Assembly: GCA_003497765.1 (NCBI GenBank)
Contig: DNNY01000015.1
Location: forward strand, 1 to 7,490
Length of the DNA: 7,490 nt
Source: Oceanospirillaceae bacterium
Lineage (GTDB): Bacteria > Pseudomonadota > Gammaproteobacteria > Pseudomonadales > Balneatricaceae
Direction: 5' to 3'
Shown: one piece after another, positions 1 through 4,803 of the stretch
How positions within the stretch are numbered: the first letter of the stretch is position 1
How the letters are laid out: the number at the start of each line of letters is the position of its first letter
Translations under genes and position numbers: made by a program
The notes under the pieces: model-generated
What the model was told of the DNA's origin: nothing
The model's input: only the letters and a program-made list of their open reading frames with translations
The model's database searches: none

Positions 1-1
1 C

Positions 2-448
2 TTACTCAGCTTCTACCTGTACAGTAACTTCAACACTAACATCGCTGTGCAATTGCAGAGCAATGGCGTAAGTGCCGATATTACGTAGAGCACCTTCGGG
101 TAGCTTAACTTCAGACTTATCGACAGTCTGACCAGCCGCCGCTAAGGCATCAGCAATATCTTTAGTACCGATTGAACCGAATAACTTACCTTCGTCACCA
201 GCATTGGCAACGATAGTCACAGTTAGTTCGTTCATGGCTTCTGCACGTGCTTGCGCAGCAGCTAGCTTTTCAGCAGCAGCGGCTTCTAGTTCGCTACGAC
301 GTGCTTCAAAAGCTTCTTTATTAGCCTTGTTAGCAGGAACAGCTTTGCCTTGTGGGATTAGGAAGTTACGACCGAAGCCGGACTTAACATTTACCTGATC
401 ACCCAGAGAACCCAACTTACCTACTTTTTCCAGCAGAATTACTTCCAT
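2..448 (-). CDS. rplI: 50S ribosomal protein L9 (complete)
   Basis: L9 binds domain V of 23S rRNA near the base of the L1 stalk and helps keep reading frame. The protein is 148 aa, against about 149 aa in E. coli. The N-terminal rRNA-binding domain is unmistakable (start [19 protein letters not shown], then [16 protein letters not shown] near residues 21-36). A long Ala/Glu/Lys-rich connecting helix follows (about 41-75), then the C-terminal domain with [16 protein letters not shown] (about 87-102). The start is fixed by a perfect AGGAGG (positions 457-462) with 8 nt spacing. It is the last of three genes, 17 nt after rpsR, so it is almost certainly co-transcribed. The TAA stop lies one base from the window edge, so no terminator can be seen. 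Confidence 0.98.
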   Translation of the reverse strand: MEVILLEKVGKLGSLGDQVNVKSGFGRNFLIPQGKAVPANKANKEAFEARRSELEAAAAEKLAAAQARAEAMNELTVTIVANAGDEGKLFGSIGTKDIADALAAAGQTVDKSEVKLPEGALRNIGTYAIALQLHSDVSVEVTVQVEAE

Positions 449-465
449 CTTAGTATCCTCCTAGT

Positions 466-693
466 TTACTTGTGGCCGTCGGTGTACGGCAACAGAGCAA
501 CGTAGCGGGCACGCTTGATAGCAGTAGCCAGCTGGCGCTGATAACGAGCTTTGGTACCAGTGATACGGCTAGGAACAATCTTGCCAGTTTCAGTAACATA
601 GCCCTTTAGGGTTTCAATATCTTTATAGTCGATTTCAGATACGCCTTCGGCGGTGAAACGACAGTACTTACGACGACGGAAAAAACGTGCCAT
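466..693 (-). CDS. rpsR: 30S ribosomal protein S18
   Basis: S18 sits on the 30S platform and binds 16S rRNA as a heterodimer with S6, the product of the gene just upstream. The protein is 75 aa, the same as E. coli, and begins [18 protein letters not shown]. The family core is present: [37 protein letters not shown], and [13 protein letters not shown] near the end. The reading frame also opens two codons earlier with TTG at 699. ATG at 693 is chosen because it gives the universal MARFF start and sits 9 nt from an AGGAG (positions 703-707); the TTG would be only 3 nt from it. It starts 19 nt after rpsF stops and ends 17 nt before rplI. Confidence 0.98.
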   Translation of the reverse strand: MARFFRRRKYCRFTAEGVSEIDYKDIETLKGYVTETGKIVPSRITGTKARYQRQLATAIKRARYVALLPYTDGHK

Positions 694-712
694 GGTCAAT
701 ATCTCCTATAGG

Positions 713-1159
713 TTATTCAGCCGCAGCTTCTTCAGCTAGGGCTTCTTCTACTGCTGGCGCTTCTTCAGCTTTTGGGTCTTCTTCAGCCTTAGGAGCTTCA
801 GCTTTAGGAGCACGTTCTTGACGACGACGGTCTTCACGGCTTTCAGCAGCTTTGATTGGAGAATCACCAGTAACGGCAGCCTTCATACGTACAACCATAT
901 TACGGATAACCGCATCGTTGTAACGGAAGTTGCTTTCCAGTTCTTCTAGGACTTCACCAGTACATTCAACATTCATTAGAATGTAGTGAGCCTTGTGAAT
1001 ATTGTTGATTGGGTATGCCAAGTGACGACGACCCCAGTCTTCCAAACGATGAACAGTACCACCACCAGCTTCAATAGCTGACTTGTAGCGCTCGATCATA
1101 GCAGGAACTTGTTCGCTTTGATCTGGGTGTACCAGAAATACGATTTCATAATGACGCAT
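713..1159 (-). CDS. rpsF: 30S ribosomal protein S6, with a long acidic Ala/Glu/Lys tail
   Basis: S6 binds the central domain of 16S rRNA together with S18. The globular domain (about residues 1-95) matches E. coli closely: [43 protein letters not shown], and [14 protein letters not shown]. At 148 aa it is longer than E. coli S6 (about 131-135 aa). The excess is a charged low-complexity tail from about residue 103: a basic stretch (EDRRRQER) followed by KAE/EAP-type repeats ending in EEAAAE. In E. coli the C terminus of S6 is glutamylated by RimK; whether that happens here is unknown. The frame is open 13 codons further upstream, but ATG at 1159 is preceded by AAGGAG with 6 nt spacing and gives the canonical N terminus. 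It is the first gene of the rpsF-rpsR-rplI operon. Confidence 0.97.
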   Translation of the reverse strand: MRHYEIVFLVHPDQSEQVPAMIERYKSAIEAGGGTVHRLEDWGRRHLAYPINNIHKAHYILMNVECTGEVLEELESNFRYNDAVIRNMVVRMKAAVTGDSPIKAAESREDRRRQERAPKAEAPKAEEDPKAEEAPAVEEALAEEAAAE

Positions 1160-1165
1160 TGTGCG

Positions 1166-1232
1166 CTCCTTATGGGTTATAGCCTTTGGTATTAACACCG
1201 GTAACGATTACCGGGAACCCAAAAGCAAGGAG
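1166..1232 (-). promoter_or_regulatory. Structured rpsF leader, probable S6:S18 autoregulatory element
   Basis: In the minus-strand transcript three nested stems can be drawn by hand. The apical stem is CCGGUAA (1208-1214) with UUACCGG (1198-1204), closing a UCG loop. The middle stem is GCUUUUGG (1219-1226) with CCAAAGGC (1182-1189), 8 bp with one G-U pair. The outer stem is CUCCUU (1227-1232) with AAGGAG (1166-1171), which is the rpsF Shine-Dalgarno sequence itself. A competing pairing, UGGGUU (1216-1221) with AACCCA (1173-1178), would break the middle stem. Leaders upstream of rpsF that bind the S6:S18 complex through a CCG-containing structure are established in E. coli and other bacteria. 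The position and architecture here fit that class; assignment without a covariance model is inference. Confidence 0.72.
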
Positions 1233-1263
1233 TTAAATTTCACACCTAAAATGTGAGCTGGGC

Positions 1264-1292
1264 ATTATACACAAAGCCTTGCTGCTACTCAA
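1264..1292 (-). promoter_or_regulatory. Sigma70-type promoter for rpsF-rpsR-rplI
   Basis: The minus strand carries a perfect -10 hexamer TATAAT (1264-1269) and a -35 hexamer TTGAGT (1287-1292) separated by exactly 17 nt. Transcription would start near position 1257, giving a leader of roughly 100 nt that contains the folded rpsF element. No other promoter of similar quality was seen between here and rpsF. Confidence 0.8.
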
Positions 1293-1465
1293 GCCTGGCT
1301 TGGTTTAGGATAAAATTGACCTGCTTTTTAAACCGTCTACTTGAGCCGATTAATATAGCGGGGCTGGTAGGCTATGCCAAAACTAAATAAACTGCCATAA
1401 TAGCGCACTTTAATTAGTGCCTTTATTTAGCGCCTAATATGTGTGCGTTCAACTAGCTTCCAACT
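1293..1465. other. Intergenic region between divergent rpsF operon and DUF2867 gene
   Basis: No coding sequence was recognised. The stretch holds a small inverted repeat, GCACT/AGTGC (1405-1409 and 1416-1420) around TTAATT, and a repeated TAGCGC (1401-1406 and 1428-1433). The best -10-like candidate for the rightward gene is TAATAT at 1435-1440, with no convincing -35, so the promoter of the DUF2867 gene is not established. Confidence 0.5.
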
Positions 1466-1972
1466 ATGCCATTCTCAATAAAATCTAAGGATATCCCCTC
1501 AGATTTCTATTTGTGTGCCAAGGAGCAAGAGCCACTCTATACGGATGCATTTGAGTTTATAGGGGCTAAGTCGCAAAGTATCGAGGCTGTATATGTAGGC
1601 ATTTTTGGCGTGCTAACAAAGTGGATTGTGGCATTAATGCAATTGCGAAATGCCATGGTTAAACCATTTGGTTTTCCCGTCGAGCAGCAGATCCAAATAG
1701 CGCCTAGCTTGGAGGCATTTGATGTGGGTTCAAAAGCAGGTTTTCTTACCATTGAGCATATAGACAGCAGTGAGGTTGTTGCGGCTGCCTATGATAAACA
1801 TACGGATTTATGGATCTCTGTAATGGAGATAAGCAAACAGGTATACCGAGTATCGACCTTAGTAAATCTTAAAACTAGTCGGGCAAAAAGTTATATGAGT
1901 TTGATTAAGCCTTTGCATAAATTGGTTGCCAAGCAAAGCATCATATCTGCTGCTAAGCATAAGCGAATCTAA
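1466..1972 (+). CDS. DUF2867-like protein of unknown function
   Basis: The 168-aa protein has no signal peptide and no clear transmembrane helix. From memory of family sequences it resembles DUF2867 proteins (usually about 150-180 aa, function unknown). The matching landmarks are LMQLRNAMV (57-65) after a short hydrophobic stretch, a KAGFLTIEHIDSSEV segment (90-104), and DKHTDLWISV (110-119), where the family commonly has a D-H-D-F-type motif. After these come a STLVNLKTSRAKSYM segment (130-144) and LIKPLHKLVAKQSI (146-159) near the C terminus. The basic end (AAKHKRI) is typical. No Shine-Dalgarno sequence precedes ATG 1466, so the start is less certain than its neighbours'. The gene stands alone between the rpsF promoter and the MATE gene, facing the same way as MATE but separated from it by 106 nt that contain a strong hairpin. 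Family assignment is by recognised pattern only. Confidence 0.75.
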   Translation: MPFSIKSKDIPSDFYLCAKEQEPLYTDAFEFIGAKSQSIEAVYVGIFGVLTKWIVALMQLRNAMVKPFGFPVEQQIQIAPSLEAFDVGSKAGFLTIEHIDSSEVVAAAYDKHTDLWISVMEISKQVYRVSTLVNLKTSRAKSYMSLIKPLHKLVAKQSIISAAKHKRI

Positions 1973-1987
1973 GGTATGGGCAGAAAC

Positions 1988-2059
1988 AAAAAAATGCGAC
2001 AATGCTGGTCTATATAGGCAACTGAGTTATTAAATAGTTAGCCCATAGGTTATTGTCGC
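1988..2059 (-). terminator. Long nested hairpin with T-run on minus strand; orphan terminator-like element
   Basis: The arms GCGACAAT (1996-2003) and ATTGTCGC (2052-2059) enclose GGTCTAT (2007-2013) with ATAGGTT (2045-2051; three G-U pairs in RNA), and GGCAACT (2017-2023) with AGTTaGCC (2036-2043, one bulged A), around a 12-nt AT-rich loop. About 22 pairs can form over 64 nt. Seven A (1988-1994) lie just to the left, so leftward transcription would give the hairpin, one A, then seven U: a canonical intrinsic terminator shape. Rightward there is no U-run, so it would not terminate DUF2867 transcripts in the usual way. There it would instead be a structured leader ending 19 nt before the MATE start. 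No leftward gene is seen for it to terminate. Confidence 0.6.
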
Positions 2060-2078
2060 CACAAGATGGATCAATTAT

Positions 2079-3491
2079 ATGCGCAGAGACACAGCTCATC
2101 TGGGTGAAAAACCCATTCTCCCTTTATTTTTTGGTATTGCCACGCCCATTGCCGTGGGCATGATGGTAAATGGCCTTTATAACGTCGTGGATGCCATTTT
2201 TGTTACCCGCGTGCTGGGTGCCAATGCTATGGGTGGTATTTCTATTATCTTCCCGATCCAAATGTTTGTGTTTGCTCTGGCCGGGCTTATTGGTAGTGGT
2301 ATGGCCTCTATTGTGGCGCGCCAGCTAGGTGCCAAACAAGTAGATGATGCTCAAGCTACTATTGATATGGCAACCCGTTTGACTATTGGTTTTACCCTTG
2401 TGCTTACCGTGGGTATTTATCTAAATATGCAGTCTATTCTTGAGTTTATGGGTGTCTCAGAGGTCTTGATGCCCTATGCCATGGATTATCTCTTGCCTAT
2501 TACTCTGCTTGGCATTCCTATTACCATGCTTAATCAGATTCCTAGTGATGCCTTACGAGCCGAAGGCAAGGCCATGTATATGATGGCCATTATGACTTTC
2601 TCTGCACTACTCAATATTGCCTTAGATGCCCTGTTCTTATTTGTCTTTAAGTCTGGCGTTGAAGGGGTAGCTTATGCCACCGTAATCGCCCAATTTATTG
2701 CTTTGGCCATTGGCATGTGGTTCTTTGTGGCAGGCAAAACTCAGTTAAAGATTCGCCCCTTTGCTTATCAGCCCGATAACAAAACCCTTAATGAAATTGT
2801 CTTGCTGGGTATACCATTGCTAATTTCCCATGCAGGGGTGTCAATATTTATTGCCTTTACTAACTTCTCCCTAGCCCATTTATCGGGGATTAATAACGAT
2901 CTTTATATTAGTGCTTATGGTCTGGTAGGCCGTTTGGTTATCTTTGCTATCTTGCCCTTGATTGCCATGACCGTGGCTTGCCAAACCATCGCTGGTTATA
3001 ACTATGGTGCCAAGCAATACCAGCGTGTACTAACTATGTTTAAGATAGGTATGCTGGTATCTATGGGCTATGGCGTGCTTATGAGTGGCATTATGATTCT
3101 GGCACCCCACCCAATTATTGGTATCTTTACCAATGAGCCAGAGTTGATCAACGCGGCGGCTGGTATTAGTTTATGGGTATTTATGGGCTTTGCTTTGGCT
3201 AATGCCCATGGCCTAGGTAGCAGCCTATTTCAGGCTTTAGGCAGAGCCCGTGAGGCCTTATTTTTATCCTCTTTGCGTATTTATATACTATTATTACCAG
3301 GCTTAATTATTTTGCCTATTTTCTTTGGTTTACAAGGTTTATGGTTAGCTTTTCCATTGGCAGATATAGTGGCATTTGTGATCGTATCCGTTTTATTATT
3401 ACGTGAAAGCAGAGGTTTACAACGCTTGGCCAATACGCCAGTGGCACCTAGTGACCCCTCTGAATCTGCTTTAAAGGAGACCCGTGTATGA
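2079..3491 (+). CDS. MATE family multidrug efflux transporter, MepA-like
   Basis: This is an inner-membrane antiporter that would export cationic or amphipathic compounds using a Na+ or H+ gradient; its substrate cannot be read from sequence. The 470 aa length is normal for MATE. About 12 hydrophobic segments are visible (near 12-32, 50-75, 95-115, 133-153, 166-192, 194-218, 237-262, 282-305, 318-343, 357-382, 398-416, 420-442) in two related halves. The MepA-type hallmarks are GEKPILPLFFGIATPIAVG at the N terminus, VNGLYNVVDAIFVTRVLG (30-47), SDALRAEGKAMYMM (156-169), QTIAGYNYGAKQYQRV (302-317) and FQALGRAREALFLSSLR (384-400). The start ATG 2079 has only a weak upstream AGATGGA (2064-2070). 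Its stop overlaps the next gene by four bases (ATGA), so the two are translationally coupled. The spacer upstream is highly structured. Confidence 0.93.
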   Translation: MRRDTAHLGEKPILPLFFGIATPIAVGMMVNGLYNVVDAIFVTRVLGANAMGGISIIFPIQMFVFALAGLIGSGMASIVARQLGAKQVDDAQATIDMATRLTIGFTLVLTVGIYLNMQSILEFMGVSEVLMPYAMDYLLPITLLGIPITMLNQIPSDALRAEGKAMYMMAIMTFSALLNIALDALFLFVFKSGVEGVAYATVIAQFIALAIGMWFFVAGKTQLKIRPFAYQPDNKTLNEIVLLGIPLLISHAGVSIFIAFTNFSLAHLSGINNDLYISAYGLVGRLVIFAILPLIAMTVACQTIAGYNYGAKQYQRVLTMFKIGMLVSMGYGVLMSGIMILAPHPIIGIFTNEPELINAAAGISLWVFMGFALANAHGLGSSLFQALGRAREALFLSSLRIYILLLPGLIILPIFFGLQGLWLAFPLADIVAFVIVSVLLLRESRGLQRLANTPVAPSDPSESALKETRV

Positions 3492-3958
3492 TTTTGATCT
3501 TATGGATTTTGGGTTTATTGATTGTCGCTTTGACCGTGCGCATGCTGATCAAAAAGGCGCCTCAAAACGGCAAGCCCTTTTTGCTTAGGCTAGTGGTTAT
3601 TGTGGTATTAATCGTTGCTGCAGCGATGGCAATTAAAGGGCTATGGCCAGTGGCAGCAAGTCTGGTAGGTGGCCTATTGGTCTATGGCCGCCCCGTTTTG
3701 GCTGCCTTTGGCCTGTGGCGCCAATGGCAATCAATCAAGGGCAACAAAACCCAACAAACAAAGCCTGATAGTGGGCCTATGGACTTGGCTATGGCACGAC
3801 AAATATTAGGGGTCGAGGAAGGGGCTAGTAAAGAAGATATTCTGGCAGCTCATCGTGCTCTAATGGCAAAAAACCATCCAGATAAAGGCGGTAGCACCTA
3901 TTTGGCTAGCCAAATTAATCAAGCCAAGGATCTTTTATTGGCAGACTTAGATAAATAA
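3488..3958 (+). CDS. Membrane-anchored J-domain protein, Tim14/Pam18-like
   Basis: The 156-aa protein is expected in the inner membrane with its J-domain in the cytoplasm, where J-domains stimulate the ATPase of a DnaK-type Hsp70. Hydrophobic segments lie near residues 2-20, 33-50 and 53-75, followed by a polar linker (about 80-98) and a C-terminal short J-domain. Within it, helix I is AMARQILGV (101-109), helix II is KEDILAAHRALMAKN (115-129), the invariant HPD is at 130-132 within NHPDKGGS, and helix III is YLASQINQAKDLLL (138-151). It ends there with no helix IV, zinc fingers or G/F region. The wording around HPD, including KGGS-YLAS-IN-AKD, is that of mitochondrial Tim14/Pam18 and related bacterial proteins. 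A strong AAGGAG (3474-3479), 8 nt before ATG 3488, lies inside the end of the MATE gene, so the pair is co-translated. Whether it serves the transporter is inference. Confidence 0.9.
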   Translation: MILILWILGLLIVALTVRMLIKKAPQNGKPFLLRLVVIVVLIVAAAMAIKGLWPVAASLVGGLLVYGRPVLAAFGLWRQWQSIKGNKTQQTKPDSGPMDLAMARQILGVEEGASKEDILAAHRALMAKNHPDKGGSTYLASQINQAKDLLLADLDK

Positions 3959-3969
3959 ACAATTTAGGT

Positions 3970-4007
3970 GAGTGTGGTTGGTTTAGAGCCTAAATCAATT
4001 CACACTC
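3970..4007. terminator. Hairpin at convergent junction, possible bidirectional terminator
   Basis: The arms GAGTGTG (3970-3976) and CACACTC (4001-4007) enclose an inner stem GGTTTAG (3980-3986) with CTAAATC (3990-3996; one G-U pair in RNA) around a 3-nt loop. It sits between the J-domain gene stop and the rlmB stop, where both transcripts should end. Following sequence is only moderately U-rich on the minus strand (ending in TTGTTTATTTATC) and poor on the plus strand, so intrinsic termination is plausible leftward and weak rightward. A competing 7-bp pairing ATTTAGG (3962-3968) with CCTAAAT (3989-3995) also exists. Confidence 0.45.
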
Positions 4008-4052
4008 CCTTGTATCTGCCCCTGCTTCTGCCCCTTTTCCCTGTCCTTACTC

Positions 4053-4793
4053 TTATCCTTGTCTCTGCCTAACTGCCTCAAACAAACACACACCCGTAGC
4101 GACGGAAACGTTAAGGCTACTGACTTCTCCCGCCATGGGAATCTTGATCAACTGATCACATAGCTCCCGGGTTAAGCGCCGCATCCCATCCCCTTCGGCA
4201 CCCATTACCAAGGCCATTGGACCGGTCAAGTTAGCCTCGTAAGCTAGTTGTTCCGCTTCGCCAGCTGTACCAGTAATCCATACACCACGTTCCTGCAAAC
4301 TTTTTAAACACCGTGCTAAATTAGTTACTTGCACAAAGGGCACACTCTCGGCCGCCCCACAGGCGACTTTTGAGACGGTGCTATTTAAGCTAGCGGATTT
4401 ATCTTTTGGGGCAATCACAGCATGCACGCCAGCAGCATCGGCGGTGCGTAGGCAAGCGCCTAAATTATGAGGGTCAGTGACGCCATCCAGCACCAGCAAA
4501 AAAGGGGCTTCAGATAGTTGATCAAGCAGTTGATTTAGGTCGGCTTCTGTTTTTGCGGCACTAGGTGTACAGGCAGCTACCACACCTTGATGGCGGCCTT
4601 TTACCCGCTGATCTAGCTCTTTGCGCGCCACTATATTTAAGACAATTTCTTGCTCAGCCGCTAAGGCTTGGAGCTTTTGCAAGCGCTGGTCTTCACGCCC
4701 TTGTTGCACCCAGATTTCTTGCACTTGTTCTGGGTGACGTTGCAACTTGGTTTGCACAGCGTGCAGGCCAAATACAAATTCCACTTGTGCCAT
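4053..4793 (-). CDS. rlmB: 23S rRNA (guanosine-2251-2'-O)-methyltransferase RlmB
   Basis: RlmB is a cytoplasmic SPOUT (TrmH/SpoU family) enzyme that uses S-adenosylmethionine to 2'-O-methylate G2251 in the peptidyl-transferase P-loop of 23S rRNA. The protein is 246 aa (E. coli 243). The N-terminal RNA-binding domain begins with [11 protein letters not shown] and extends to about residue 75. The knotted catalytic domain carries motif 1 as [20 protein letters not shown] (103-122, with Asn110 and Arg116), motif 2 as [17 protein letters not shown] (197-213, with Glu200), and motif 3 as [16 protein letters not shown] (225-240). All key positions look intact. It starts 10 nt after the rnr stop, with a modest AGAGA-type ribosome site that overlaps that stop, so rnr-rlmB form one operon as in E. 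coli. Confidence 0.96.
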   Translation of the reverse strand: MAQVEFVFGLHAVQTKLQRHPEQVQEIWVQQGREDQRLQKLQALAAEQEIVLNIVARKELDQRVKGRHQGVVAACTPSAAKTEADLNQLLDQLSEAPFLLVLDGVTDPHNLGACLRTADAAGVHAVIAPKDKSASLNSTVSKVACGAAESVPFVQVTNLARCLKSLQERGVWITGTAGEAEQLAYEANLTGPMALVMGAEGDGMRRLTRELCDQLIKIPMAGEVSSLNVSVATGVCLFEAVRQRQG

Positions 4794-4803
4794 AATCTAT
4801 TCT

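Noticed and set aside
204..398. Plus-strand reading frame antisense to rplI
   Set aside because: It lies wholly inside the well-supported rplI gene and has a low-complexity Ala/Ser composition typical of an opposite-strand shadow.
716..812. GCTTCTTC-like repeats as an independent DNA repeat or CRISPR-like array
   Set aside because: They encode the Ala/Glu/Lys tail of S6 in frame, with no regular spacers or unit length.
1160..1198. Upstream extension of rpsF by 13 codons
   Set aside because: It would add residues absent from S6 proteins and place the start inside the folded leader; AAGGAG sits correctly for the ATG at 1159.
1405..1420. GCACT/AGTGC hairpin as a terminator
   Set aside because: Only five base pairs, no U-run, and no transcript known to enter from the left.
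1537..1752. Minus-strand reading frame inside the DUF2867-like gene
   Set aside because: No ribosome site or family resemblance; the plus-strand frame is longer and shows recognisable motifs.
4565..4795. Plus-strand reading frame antisense to rlmB
   Set aside because: It is opposite to a conserved enzyme gene and matches no family I recognise.
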